From NCBI GenBank assembly GCA_034422075.1, contig DAOUJX010000058.1:1-64000 (forward strand): a DNA stretch of 64,000 nt. Reading direction: 5' to 3'. Positions 34,928 through 45,097 of this stretch are shown here, one piece after another. How positions within the stretch are numbered: the stretch's first letter is position 1; every line of letters starts with the position of its first letter. The notes below the pieces were generated by a model that was not told the DNA's origin, did no database searches, and saw nothing but the letters and a program-made list of their open reading frames with translations. This DNA is from S34-282 sp034422075. GTDB lineage: Bacteria > Chloroflexota > Dehalococcoidia > Lucifugimonadales > Australimonadaceae. A program made the translations under genes and the position numbers.

Positions 34928-35587
34928 ATGTTCGGCAAGACCGCCCAATCGATCCTGCTGGTGCTCCTCGACTCGGGCGATGAAGCGGATGAGGGCACTA
35001 TCGGTGCATCGATTGCCGTGCAGCAGGCCCGAGCCGTCGACGAGGGCCTCTGCGAGCGTGCCGCGCACTACCGCTTGGCCACGCCCGGCACGGGCCCTGC
35101 GCACATGGCGCTCTTCGAATCGGGCGGGGACGGCGCTGCGCCGGCAGCGCGGGTAGGGGACGTGGCTGCGCCAGATGCGAGCGTTGCGCATCGCCTGCGC
35201 CTGGAGCGGATGGGGCCGTCGCCCTACTTGTACGCCGACTTCGCGCCGGGCGACGTGACGGGGCTGCTCTTGATGTCCAACAACCCCAAGACCCCGGGCA
35301 CCGACGATGCGTTCAATGCGTGGTACGACGACGTCCACCGCATCGACATGCACAACACCGGGCTGTACCTCTCCATGAACCGCTTCCGCGTGGTCGGCGG
35401 CGGGGTCGAGGGGATGCGCTACCTCAACCTCTACGACACGGGGCTCTCCGACGTTTCGCGCGCCCTAGGCGACCTCGAAATCTTCCGTCCCCAGTGGCAG
35501 GAGGCGGGCACGTTCTACGCCGACCGCGTCAACCTGCTAAGGGGCGCCTACGAGCTGGTGGCGCTTCACGGCGCCGCGTCGTCGTAG
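34928..35587 (+). CDS. EthD/dimeric alpha-beta barrel-like protein
   Basis: 219 residues, ATG 34928 with GGAGG about 9 nt before it. Residues about 105-200 carry LLLMSNNPKTPGTDDAFNAWYDDVH, then LYLSMNRFRVVGG and RYLNLYDT, the strand-helix pattern of EthD-like dimeric ferredoxin-fold proteins seen in degradation gene sets. The first 100 residues look like a second, diverged copy. Binding of a small hydrophobic ligand or a degradation accessory role is likely but not shown. The end overlaps the convergent LuxR gene by 22 nt. Confidence 0.65.
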   Translation: MFGKTAQSILLVLLDSGDEADEGTIGASIAVQQARAVDEGLCERAAHYRLATPGTGPAHMALFESGGDGAAPAARVGDVAAPDASVAHRLRLERMGPSPYLYADFAPGDVTGLLLMSNNPKTPGTDDAFNAWYDDVHRIDMHNTGLYLSMNRFRVVGGGVEGMRYLNLYDTGLSDVSRALGDLEIFRPQWQEAGTFYADRVNLLRGAYELVALHGAASS

Positions 35588-36354
35588 CCGGCGCGGCCCG
35601 CCACCACCCGCGTGATCGCCTCGTAGCGCCCGCCCAGCTCCAGCTTGGCGTAGAGGCGGTTGATGTGGTTCTTCACCGTCTTGTGCTCGATGACCAGCGC
35701 CTCCGCTATGCCGGCGTTGCTGTAGCCCTCGGCGATGAGCGAGAGCACCTGCCGCTCCCGTGGCGTGAGGGCGGCGATGAGCTCGGGCGGCAGCGCGCTG
35801 GGGTCCGACTGCGCGGCGACGCGCTGGCGGTAGACCTCCCGGATGGCCGTTCCCGCCCCGATGCCGACCAGCAGGATGAGGACGCCCCAGAAGACGAAGG
35901 TCGCGACGTCGAAGTCCATGCCGTCGCGGGCGCTGCGCACCCCCATCGCACCCGCGAGCGCCCCGCTTAGCCCGATGCTGGCGAGCGTCGTCTTCATCGG
36001 GGTGTAGCGCACGGCGGCCACGCCCGCCACCAGCGCGAACAGCGCGTAGACCGACGGCACCAGCCCCGTGCCGACGCTGGCGGCGACGCCGAACAGCGCG
36101 GCGGCATCGACGAGGGTCGCGCCCAGGCCGAGGAGCCGCTGCCCGCCCAGCGTGCGCACGCGGCGATTGAGCGAGGCAATCGCCACGTTGGCCGCTGCGA
36201 GGCCGGCGCCCAGCACGACGACCCAGACCATCGCGGCGTCTCCGATGAGCGCCACGAGGGTGATGGCCGCCGCGCCGAGCCAGCGCGCGCGCACCAGCGC
36301 GCCCTCCAATCGGTGGCGCGCGTCGATGCTCGGTTCGGAAGAGGCGTGCTGCAT
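35566..36354 (-). CDS. Membrane-anchored LuxR-type regulator
   Basis: 262 residues. Five or six hydrophobic segments (about residues 25-165), then a short linker and a LuxR HTH: LTPRERQVLSLIAEGYSNAGIAEAL and HKTVKNHINRLYAKLELG. No receiver or kinase domain. This is an unusual layout in which a membrane sensor is fused directly to the DNA-binding domain. It follows the RNase H-like gene by 8 nt and is probably in its operon. Confidence 0.85.
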   Translation of the reverse strand: MQHASSEPSIDARHRLEGALVRARWLGAAAITLVALIGDAAMVWVVVLGAGLAAANVAIASLNRRVRTLGGQRLLGLGATLVDAAALFGVAASVGTGLVPSVYALFALVAGVAAVRYTPMKTTLASIGLSGALAGAMGVRSARDGMDFDVATFVFWGVLILLVGIGAGTAIREVYRQRVAAQSDPSALPPELIAALTPRERQVLSLIAEGYSNAGIAEALVIEHKTVKNHINRLYAKLELGGRYEAITRVVAGRAGYDDAAP

Positions 36355-36362
36355 TCGTGAGC

Positions 36363-36932
36363 CTAGAGTATGTCGAGCCTAGGACGGGGCGGGTCGAGGA
36401 GCACCGTTGCGTTGCCGAGGAACACGTGCTCGCCGCGCAGCACCCGCATGAACAGCTCGTGGGTCAGGTCGAGGTCGCGGCGATTGTATTCGACCAGCCG
36501 CTGCGGCTCATCGCGCCACGTTTGCGCGTTTCGCCGGTGGTCCCACGGCAGCTTCTTCATCCCGAAGGTGTTCTCGCTCAGGTCGTCCAGGCTGATGCGC
36601 CGGTTCGCCTTGTTGGCGATCTCCGCGAGCAGGTCGTAGTGGCGTGCGCAGCGCAGCGGCCTGCCCAAGACGCGCCTGAACCACACGTCGAGAACGGGCA
36701 GGTCGAAGTGGTCGCCGTTGTAGGTGACGACGTATCCCTCGAAGCTGGCCAGGAGGTCTGCGAGCGCACCGAGGCTCGCTGTTGCGGCGGTATGCACCCC
36801 GTAGGTAGCGCCGTGCCGGGTGCCCGCCATCAGCAGCCGAAAGCCTGCCGGGTCGAAGGGCGCAAAGCTGCCGCCGTCCGTCTCGATGTCGAGGACGAGG
36901 AAGTCCGCCGATGCGTGATTCGCGGTGGCCAT
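36363..36932 (-). CDS. RNase H-like 3'-5' exonuclease (YprB/DUF3882-type)
   Basis: 189 residues. DEDD-type motifs: FLVLDIETDGG (DxE), VVTYNGDHFDLPVL (the NGxxFDxP segment) and VEYNRRDLDLTHEL (YNxxD). This matches the stand-alone exonuclease-like family including YprB. It should trim DNA or RNA 3' ends. ATG 36932 is chosen because the fold begins 10 residues later and a -10 box sits just before it. Confidence 0.82.
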   Translation of the reverse strand: MATANHASADFLVLDIETDGGSFAPFDPAGFRLLMAGTRHGATYGVHTAATASLGALADLLASFEGYVVTYNGDHFDLPVLDVWFRRVLGRPLRCARHYDLLAEIANKANRRISLDDLSENTFGMKKLPWDHRRNAQTWRDEPQRLVEYNRRDLDLTHELFMRVLRGEHVFLGNATVLLDPPRPRLDIL

Positions 36933-36941
36933 ACCCGTTCG

Positions 36942-36947
36942 AGTATA
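36942..36947 (-). promoter_or_regulatory. -10 box TATACT, near-leaderless exonuclease start
   Basis: Minus-strand TATACT lies 9 nt before ATG 36932, predicting a leader of 0-3 nt. No ribosome-binding site can fit. Confidence 0.5.
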
Positions 36948-37015
36948 CGGGCAGGGCGGCCGCGGGGTGGTGTATCGTATGCGCGCGCAGCGGCGGGAAC
37001 CGTTGGGGAGGGCGG

Positions 37016-37639
37016 ATGAGCACGCAGGCAAGAGCGCTCGAGCGAGGCACGCGCGGACGGCTGCTGGGGCTGCTCATGCGCGAGGTCGCGCTGCCGGGCG
37101 CATTCGTCGCCGCCATCCTTGCCACCAACCAGGCCCTGGCGGCGTTCCCGAACGTCAAGCTCTTCGACCTGCTCGTCTTCGTTGCCGGCTACACGCTCGG
37201 GCTGCGCCGCGGCGCAACGGTGGCAATCGCGGCCTGGCTCGTCTACGGCCAGGCCAACCCCTGGGGCTACGCGCCGCCGATGCTGCTCGCCGTGCTCAGC
37301 GTATCGGAGGTGGGCTATGCGCTCGCGGGCGTCGTCGTCAGGCGGTTGGTGCCGCCGGACGCGCTGCGCCGTGCGCCGCTGCGCGCTTCGCTGCCGTTTG
37401 CCGCGGCCGCCGTCGTCGCGACCCTCTCCTACGACGTTGCGACGAACGTCTACACCGGCATCTTCTGGGCGGGGATCTCTGAGGGCCGCAGCACGGCCGC
37501 GTGGATCTGGGTCGCGCTGACCAACCCGGGCGCGCTCTACTTCTCCGCCGTCCACATCGGCGCCAACATCGCCTTCTTCTCGGCGCTCGGCCCCTGGCTC
37601 GCGCGGGGATGTGCCGCCGTGCGCAGGCAGGTCGAATGA
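37016..37639 (+). CDS. ECF transporter S-component-like membrane protein
   Basis: 207 residues with about six hydrophobic segments: LPGAFVAAILATNQALAAFPN, FDLLVFVAGYTLGLRRGATVA and others, the layout of substrate-binding S-components of energy-coupling-factor vitamin importers. ATG 37016, GGGAGGG upstream. The stop overlaps the next gene as ATGA. No ECF ATPase/T-component is in the window, so it would share a module encoded elsewhere. The partner gene suggests cobalamin or a similar large ligand (inference). Confidence 0.7.
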   Translation: MSTQARALERGTRGRLLGLLMREVALPGAFVAAILATNQALAAFPNVKLFDLLVFVAGYTLGLRRGATVAIAAWLVYGQANPWGYAPPMLLAVLSVSEVGYALAGVVVRRLVPPDALRRAPLRASLPFAAAAVVATLSYDVATNVYTGIFWAGISEGRSTAAWIWVALTNPGALYFSAVHIGANIAFFSALGPWLARGCAAVRRQVE

Positions 37640-38067
37640 CGCGGTTGGTGTTGCCGGCGCTGCTCGTGCTCGGCGTGCTCATCGCCCCCGCGTGCGGCGG
37701 CGACACCGAAACGGTCGAGATCCAGGCCAGCGTCGTGGTCGAGACACCCGAGCAGGCGGTATGGTCGCGCGATGTCACCGTGCCGAAGGGCACCGACGGC
37801 TACGAGCTGCTGGAGGCGGCGGTCGAGGGCGAGCTGGAGGCCGACTGGTTCCCGGCATACCGCTCCCACTTCGTCACCTCGATACGAGGGCGGAGCGGAG
37901 AAGGCTCCTCCTACTGGCTCGTCTTTGTGTGGGACGAGAACTCGGAGGCATGGCAACCGCTCCCCATCGGAGCGGACCTCTTCTCGGTCAAGGATGGCCA
38001 CGTCATGGCGTGGGCGCTCATCGACACCAGCCTGGGGGAGGACCAGGTGCCCCAGGCGCGGCCCTAG
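37636..38067 (+). CDS. DUF4430-domain lipoprotein
   Basis: 143 residues. A lipoprotein signal ends LIAPAC. The mature part has the DUF4430 fold: VTVPKGTDGYELLEAA, a YRSHFVTSIRG segment, SSYWLVFVWDE and VKDGHVMAWAL. This domain is related to the C-terminal domain of animal cobalamin carriers and is commonly found next to ECF S-components. Coupled by ATGA to the S-component gene, it is probably the extracellular ligand-capture subunit. The end overlaps the convergent transporter gene by 4 nt. Confidence 0.8.
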   Translation: MTRLVLPALLVLGVLIAPACGGDTETVEIQASVVVETPEQAVWSRDVTVPKGTDGYELLEAAVEGELEADWFPAYRSHFVTSIRGRSGEGSSYWLVFVWDENSEAWQPLPIGADLFSVKDGHVMAWALIDTSLGEDQVPQARP

Positions 38068-39377
38068 CTCGCCGATTCGGGGTCGTCTGCGGTGCGCGGC
38101 TTCTCCGGCGCTTCCGTGCCGCCGTCCTCCTCCGGCGCGGGCACCGCCGGAACCCCCGACCCCTCGGATGCAGGGCCCAGGAATCGCCTGCGGCGGAAGC
38201 GGGTGGAGCGCAGGAAGCCCGTCGTTGCCCTCGGCTCTCCGCCTGCTCCAGGCGCCCCCTGCTGCGGTTCGATGCCCATCTCGGCCGCGGCCTGTTCGCT
38301 CTGCTGCCTGCGCTCGCGGATGCGCGACCCGTAGACGACGGCAAGGGAGTAGATGACCGCGCCCGCGGGCACGCCGAGCAGGGCGCCGGGGATCCCCGCC
38401 ACGCGCGCCCCCACGATGACGGAGACAATGACGAGCCCCGCCGGCATCCGCAGCGCCTGGCCGAGGATCCGGGGCGTCAGTATGTTCAGCATCACCTGCT
38501 GGATGAAGAGCAGCGTCGCCAGGACGATGATGAGCGTGATGAAGTCGCCCGCGATCGCCGCGACGATCAGCGGCAGCGCCAGCGCGAGCCAGTCACCGAT
38601 GAACGGCACGGCGAGCAGCAGGCTCGCGAGGATGGCGCTCGGCAGCGCGGCGGGCAGGCCCGTTGCCAGCATGACCGTGGCCACGCCGACGCCGTAGATG
38701 AGCGAGACGATGAACATGCCGCGGATGTAGCCGTGGAACGCGCCGCTGAAGGTGTTCAGCACCAGCCGGGCCTCGGCCTCGGCCTTGGGCGGCAGCACGC
38801 TCAACGCCTCGTTGAGCCTCCGGCCCCCGTCGAGCACGACGTAGAAGGAGAGGACGATGACCGTGCCGACCGCGAAGATGGTGGTGCCGAGCGTCTGGAG
38901 GAGCGGCACCGCGTTGTCCGTCAGCCACGTGACCACCGGCTGGAAGAAGTCCTCCACGTTGCCCGCTTCCAACCGCTCGGCGAGCGGCGGGTCCATGGCA
39001 AAGCCGAAGCCCGCGGCAAACTCGTCGGCCCTGGCCGCCCATTCCGGCAGCTGGTCAAGGTAGACCGGGAGCTGGTCGAACAGCTCCAGCGTCTGGTTCA
39101 CGGTCGCGGGCAGGATGAGGAAGATGAGCGTTCCCGCGATGACGATCAACCCGAAGTAGACGATGACGATGGCGATGGGCCGGCGCATGTGCGGCACGCG
39201 CATCAGCGTGTTGATGAAGTGCAGCAGCACGGACCCCATCAGCCATCCGAAGAAGAGGATGAGGATGAGGTCGCCCATGTAGCCCCACAGGCGTGAGGCG
39301 GCCTGGAAGAGGTAGACGGCGGCCGCGAGGGCAATGAGGATGATTGCTGCGCGGAACCACCGACTGCGTTCGATCAT
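38064..39377 (-). CDS. AI-2E/PerM-family transporter
   Basis: 437 residues. About eight membrane segments in the AI-2E (UPF0118) layout with the long extracytoplasmic region between TM3 and TM4. Family traits include ILFFGWLMGSVLLHF near the start, VLDGGRRLNEAL in the middle and LLAVPFIGDWLALALP and IVGARVAGIPGALLGVP toward the end. The cytoplasmic tail of about 90 residues is charged and low-complexity. Members export AI-2 or act as ion antiporters; the substrate here is unknown. A TATACA -10 and GGGAG precede the ATG. Confidence 0.88.
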   Translation of the reverse strand: MIERSRWFRAAIILIALAAAVYLFQAASRLWGYMGDLILILFFGWLMGSVLLHFINTLMRVPHMRRPIAIVIVYFGLIVIAGTLIFLILPATVNQTLELFDQLPVYLDQLPEWAARADEFAAGFGFAMDPPLAERLEAGNVEDFFQPVVTWLTDNAVPLLQTLGTTIFAVGTVIVLSFYVVLDGGRRLNEALSVLPPKAEAEARLVLNTFSGAFHGYIRGMFIVSLIYGVGVATVMLATGLPAALPSAILASLLLAVPFIGDWLALALPLIVAAIAGDFITLIIVLATLLFIQQVMLNILTPRILGQALRMPAGLVIVSVIVGARVAGIPGALLGVPAGAVIYSLAVVYGSRIRERRQQSEQAAAEMGIEPQQGAPGAGGEPRATTGFLRSTRFRRRRFLGPASEGSGVPAVPAPEEDGGTEAPEKPRTADDPESAS

Positions 39378-39444
39378 GCTTTGCTTGCTCCCGCCCCCTG
39401 TATACTCGCCTCGGGCCCATTGCGCAAACGGGGATGCGCGCCCT

Positions 39445-41454
<2,010 letters not shown>

Positions 41455-41457
41455 GGG

Positions 41458-42645
41458 CTAGCGCGGCGCCGCCGACATCGAACGCAGTTTCTCGACAAGG
41501 CCGGCGAGCGTCTCCACGACGTAGTCCACCTCTTCCTCCGTGTTGTCGGGACCGAGCGTCAGGCGCAGGCTCGAACGCGCCACGTCGGGGTGGAGGCCGA
41601 GCGCGAGCAGCACGTGCGACGGCTCGAGCGAGCCGGCCGTGCAGGCGCTGCCGCTCGATGCGGCGACGCCCGCAAGGTCGAGGCCCAGCAGCACGGGTTC
41701 GCCCTCGACGCCTGCGAAGCAGAAGTTGACGTTGTTGGGCAGCCGTTCCGTGGGGTGGCCGTTGAGTCGAGCGTCGGGGATGCGCTCCTGTATGGCGGCA
41801 ATCAGCCTGTCGCGCAGGGCGCCGACCTTGTGATGCTCCTCCGTCCGGGCGGCCTCGGCCTGCGCCAGCGCGACGCTCATGCCGACGATCCCCGCGACGT
41901 TCTCGGTGCCCGCGCGCCGCTCGCGCTCCTGGGCGCCGCCGACCTGCGTCGGGACGAACGGCGTGTTGCGCCGGATGTAGAGCAACCCCACGCCCTTGGG
42001 CCCGCCGAACTTGTGGGCCGACAGGCTCAGCATGTCGACGCCAAGCGCGTTGACGTCGAGGCTGAGCCACCCTGGGGCCTGCACCGCGTCCGTGTGCACC
42101 ACGACGCTCGCCCCCACCGCTCCCGCGCGCTCGCGGACGCAGCGCGCGACGTCCGCGACGGGCTGGAGCGTGCCAATCTCGTTGTTGGCGAGCATGACGC
42201 TCACCACCGTCGTCTCGGGCGTGACCAGCGCCGCTATCGCCTCGGGGTCGATGCGCCCCGTGCGGTCGACGGGCGCGTAGGTGACCTGGAAGCCCAGCGT
42301 CTGGAGCAGTTCGCACGCGTGCAGGACGGCGTGGTGTTCGATAACTGAGGTGATGACGTGGTTGCCCGCGCCCTTGAGCGCGAGCGCGGCACCGAGCAGC
42401 GCGGCGTTGTCCGATTCCGTTCCTCCGCTGGTGAAGACGATCTCGCCGACGCGGCAGTTGAGGATGGCGGCGCAGCGGTCGCGCGCCTCATCCAACGCGC
42501 GGCGTGCGTCCTGCGCCAGCATGTAGAGGGAGGAGGCGTTGCCGAAGGAGTCGGTGAGGTAGGGCAGCATCGCCGTCGCCGCCTCGCGCGAGACGGGCGT
42601 CGTTGCCGCATGGTCCATGTACACCAGGCCGCTGGGCTTGCTCAT
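41458..42645 (-). CDS. nifS: Cysteine desulfurase, NifS/IscS type
   Basis: 395 residues from ATG 42645 (MSKPSGLVYMDHAATTPVS). The PLP lysine is in LSLSAHKFGGPKG and the catalytic cysteine in GSACTAGSLEPSH, with the long group I loop. It differs from the SufS in the SUF cluster (group II), so the genome has two desulfurases. The product delivers persulfide sulfur for Fe-S clusters, thiolated tRNA or, in some bacteria, selenium. This is worth noting given the selenoprotein candidate. The frame extends upstream to 42672, but a -10 box overlaps that part. Confidence 0.92.
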   Translation of the reverse strand: MSKPSGLVYMDHAATTPVSREAATAMLPYLTDSFGNASSLYMLAQDARRALDEARDRCAAILNCRVGEIVFTSGGTESDNAALLGAALALKGAGNHVITSVIEHHAVLHACELLQTLGFQVTYAPVDRTGRIDPEAIAALVTPETTVVSVMLANNEIGTLQPVADVARCVRERAGAVGASVVVHTDAVQAPGWLSLDVNALGVDMLSLSAHKFGGPKGVGLLYIRRNTPFVPTQVGGAQERERRAGTENVAGIVGMSVALAQAEAARTEEHHKVGALRDRLIAAIQERIPDARLNGHPTERLPNNVNFCFAGVEGEPVLLGLDLAGVAASSGSACTAGSLEPSHVLLALGLHPDVARSSLRLTLGPDNTEEEVDYVVETLAGLVEKLRSMSAAPR

Positions 42646-42652
42646 CTCCCCG

Positions 42653-42658
42653 ATTGTA
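42653..42658 (-). promoter_or_regulatory. -10 box TACAAT, leaderless nifS start
   Basis: TACAAT lies 7 nt before ATG 42645 on the minus strand, so the mRNA should begin at the start codon. The GGGGAG in between is too close to act as a ribosome site. Confidence 0.5.
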
Positions 42659-42713
42659 CTCCGTTGGGCCACCTCGATAGGCGATAATGGAGTGACAGGT
42701 CAGGGAGGGCATC

Positions 42714-43256
42714 GTGAACTACCAGCGTTTTATCCCCACCGCCGCGGCCATCGTGATATCGCTGCCGCTCTACTCGTTGACGTGGCACGTGTGGTTCCAC
42801 ATTGCGGGAGCCGTGCTCTTCATGGGCAACTTGCTCGTGGCCTGCGTCTGGATATCGACGGCGCGCGCCGACGGCAGGGCGTCCGCCGCATCCTTCGCCG
42901 CGCGGACGATGGTCCGGACGGACATGCTGGTGATGCTGCCGGGCTTCGTGCTCCTCTTGCTGAACGGCCTCGCGGCCGCCGCCGAAGGCTACGGCGGATG
43001 GGGAGGCTTCCACGAGACCGCGTGGATCGAGCTCTCGCTCGCGCTCTTCGTCGTAGCCGGGATCGTGTGGGGTCACATGCTCATCCGCTACCAGAGGGCG
43101 ATGGTGGTGCAGACCGCGGATGCAGCGGCAGACGCGCCGCTCACGCCCGGCTTTTCCCGTGCCTACCGCCGGTGGCTGGTGTGGGCGGCGATCGCAACGG
43201 CGCTGCTCGTCTTTTCGCTCTACCTGATGGTCGCCAAACCGGCGTTGTGGGGTTGA
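42714..43256 (+). CDS. DUF2269-type integral membrane protein
   Basis: 180 residues with four membrane segments. HVWFHIAGAVLFMGNLLVA, a conserved-looking ARTMVRTDMLVMLPGFVLLLLNG, and WIELSLALFVVAGIVWGHML fit the DUF2269 family. His residues in TM1 and TM4 could bind heme or metal. GTG 42714 has GGAGGG upstream. The stop overlaps the cytochrome start by 1 nt (TGATG), so the two proteins are produced together and may form a small membrane redox unit. Confidence 0.75.
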   Translation: MNYQRFIPTAAAIVISLPLYSLTWHVWFHIAGAVLFMGNLLVACVWISTARADGRASAASFAARTMVRTDMLVMLPGFVLLLLNGLAAAAEGYGGWGGFHETAWIELSLALFVVAGIVWGHMLIRYQRAMVVQTADAAADAPLTPGFSRAYRRWLVWAAIATALLVFSLYLMVAKPALWG

Positions 43257-43603
43257 TGCGCAGGGGCGCATGGGCGCTCGTTGTCGCGCCCGTGCTCCTG
43301 GCCGGCGCATGCTTCGGCCCGGGCGGAGTCCGCGAGGTGCAGGTGCGCGATCCGACCCCAACGGGGCCGGGCATCGAGGTGGCGGTCGGCGCCATCTTGT
43401 TTGAGACGCACGATTGTGCGGCGTGCCACGGCGACCGTGCAGAGGGGGCCGTCGGCCCGCGCCTCCACGGCATTCGCGCCGACGCACTCCTGCGCGCCGT
43501 CCGGCTGGGCCCCGGCCCGATGCCTTCCTACAGGGCAGACATACTCAGTGACGAGGAAGTGGCGCAAATGGCCGAGTTCATCGCCGTGGTCAGCGAGCGC
43601 TAG
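43256..43603 (+). CDS. Monoheme cytochrome c lipoprotein
   Basis: 115 residues. A lipoprotein signal ends LLAGAC, so the protein is anchored outside the cytoplasmic membrane. A single heme site CAACH lies at about residue 48, and the methionine ligand is probably in GPMPSYRADILSDEE, the usual class I end with a final AEFI helix. It carries one electron. Translation is coupled to the DUF2269 protein. Confidence 0.88.
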   Translation: MRRGAWALVVAPVLLAGACFGPGGVREVQVRDPTPTGPGIEVAVGAILFETHDCAACHGDRAEGAVGPRLHGIRADALLRAVRLGPGPMPSYRADILSDEEVAQMAEFIAVVSER

Positions 43604-43606
43604 CTC

Positions 43607-44473
43607 CTAGAGCGGCGGCTCATTCAGCGTCGCGTACGCCATGAGCTTGTAGGCGAGTTTAGCGGCGGTGTACGCACCCGCTTCAGGCCCCTCCGCCGGC
43701 GCCAGCTCCATCACGTCGAACCCCACGATGCGCCGCCGCTCCGCGACCCGCCGCAGGAGCCGCAGCACCTCCCACCACCCCATCCCTCCCGGCTCCGGCG
43801 TGCCGACCGCCGCAACGATGCCCGGGTCGAAGACGTCCAGGTCAACGCTGATGTACACGTTCTGCGAGAGCGTCTCCGCTACCTGGTCCAGGTTGCCGAT
43901 GGGCTCAGCCGCGCGGGGAAAGACGGGGATGGCGCGCTCGCGAGCGAAGACCGCCTCCTCGCTTGCCATCGAGCGGACGCCGACGAGCGTGAGGGGCGCG
44001 TGCTCCAGCGCGCGGCGCGCGGCGCAGGCGTGGCTGAATCGCCACCCCTGGTACTCCTCCCGAAGGTCGGCCTGCGCATCGAGCCACAGGACGCTGAGGT
44101 CGCCGACGTGCCGCGCGATGCCGGCGACGGCCCCGGCCGTCAGCGAGTGCTCGCCCCCCAGCGTGCACACCAGCTTGCCCCCGGCGGTGTGGCGCGCCAC
44201 CTCATCGGCCACGCGCTCCGCCATCGCCTCCGGCTCGTCGTCCGCTTCGAGCGCATCGAGCGTGTGGATCCCGACGGCGCAGGGTTCGGCATCAAGCTCA
44301 GGGTCGTAGTCCTCCATCTCTGCGGACGCCCTGATGATGGCGCCCGGCCCGCCTTGCGCGCCGGGCCGGTAGGAGACGGTGCGTGCGTACGGTACGGGCA
44401 GTACGACGACGCGGCTCTGCGCGAGGCCGTGCTGTTGTTGGTCTAGGTCGAGGAATGCGGCGCGGTCTCGCAT
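43607..44473 (-). CDS. speB: Agmatinase/ureohydrolase family (one metal-site His changed)
   Basis: 288 residues of the ureohydrolase fold. Metal motifs: LGGEHSLT, WLDAQADLREEYQGW and SVDLDVFDPG, plus SHACAARRA. Agmatinases normally have DAHxD; here codon CAG gives Gln in place of the metal-binding His. The remaining ligands are intact. With speH 31 nt upstream it forms a polyamine operon: agmatine to putrescine plus urea, and decarboxylated SAM supply. No spermidine synthase is adjacent. The Gln may alter activity. Confidence 0.82.
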   Translation of the reverse strand: MRDRAAFLDLDQQQHGLAQSRVVVLPVPYARTVSYRPGAQGGPGAIIRASAEMEDYDPELDAEPCAVGIHTLDALEADDEPEAMAERVADEVARHTAGGKLVCTLGGEHSLTAGAVAGIARHVGDLSVLWLDAQADLREEYQGWRFSHACAARRALEHAPLTLVGVRSMASEEAVFARERAIPVFPRAAEPIGNLDQVAETLSQNVYISVDLDVFDPGIVAAVGTPEPGGMGWWEVLRLLRRVAERRRIVGFDVMELAPAEGPEAGAYTAAKLAYKLMAYATLNEPPL

Positions 44474-44504
44474 GGCGGCTGCGGGCGGCGGCCCTGCGTC
44501 GTGG

Positions 44505-44921
44505 CTAGCCCGCCTCGGTGTACAGCGCCTCTCGCTCCGCCTCGACGACCTGCTCCGCGGTGGCGGGGTTGAGGTGCTCCAGGCCGCGGTTGAGTACCCA
44601 GTGGTTGCTCTTGGTCATCGTGAAGAGCGCGCGTATCTCCTCCAGCGCCCGTTCGGCGTCGAACTCCTTGCACGAGAAGACGTCGACGTTCACGTAGGCG
44701 CGGTCGGGGAAGGTATGCACCGAGATGTGGCTTTCGGCAATGATGACGAACCCGGAGACGCCCCAGTCCTCCGGCACCGGCCCGCGGTACGTCTGGACCG
44801 ACGGCACGCTGATCTTGGTCATGCCGATAGCGTCGGGGTAGGCGTCCAGGAAACGCCGGACGTGTTCCATGTCGGCCAGCTGCCCAGGGTCGCAGCCGTA
44901 CCCGTCGATGACGAGGTGCAA
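44505..44921 (-). CDS. speH: S-adenosylmethionine decarboxylase proenzyme
   Basis: 138 residues from TTG 44921, chosen because GGAGGAA lies 7 nt upstream and the fold starts there (LHLVIDGYGCD). The self-cleavage site is ESHISVHTFPD, giving the pyruvoyl group at Ser, followed by VNVDVFSCKEFD with the conserved cysteine. It makes the aminopropyl donor for spermidine. First gene of speH-speB. Confidence 0.88.
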   Translation of the reverse strand: MHLVIDGYGCDPGQLADMEHVRRFLDAYPDAIGMTKISVPSVQTYRGPVPEDWGVSGFVIIAESHISVHTFPDRAYVNVDVFSCKEFDAERALEEIRALFTMTKSNHWVLNRGLEHLNPATAEQVVEAEREALYTEAG

Positions 44922-45001
44922 GGGGTCTTCCTCCGATGGCGCCGCAGGTGAGGATAGCAAAGCGGCGGCGCGGCAACAACCAACGCCCGCCTGCGGGGCG
45001 A

Positions 45002-45007
45002 TATACT
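45002..45007 (+). promoter_or_regulatory. -10 box TATACT before the cinA upstream ORF
   Basis: TATACT lies 9 nt before ATG 45017, the same geometry as the leaderless starts elsewhere in the window. Confidence 0.5.
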
Positions 45008-45016
45008 CGCATAGCC

Positions 45017-45097
45017 ATGGAGCCCGAGATCATCGCACAAACCCCCGTCATTCCCGCGCCGCCGGAGAACCGGCGGGCAGAGGGCAGGATGCCGTGA
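45017..45097 (+). CDS. Tiny ORF (26 codons) upstream of and overlapping cinA
   Basis: ATG 45017 opens a 26-residue proline-rich peptide (begins MEPEIIAQTPV) whose TGA overlaps the cinA GTG start as GTGA. A -10 box sits 9 nt upstream, so the mRNA would start at or next to this ATG. It could be a leader peptide that delivers ribosomes to cinA by coupling. It is too short for database support, and might be only the 5' end of the cinA mRNA. Confidence 0.45.
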   Translation: MEPEIIAQTPVIPAPPENRRAEGRMP

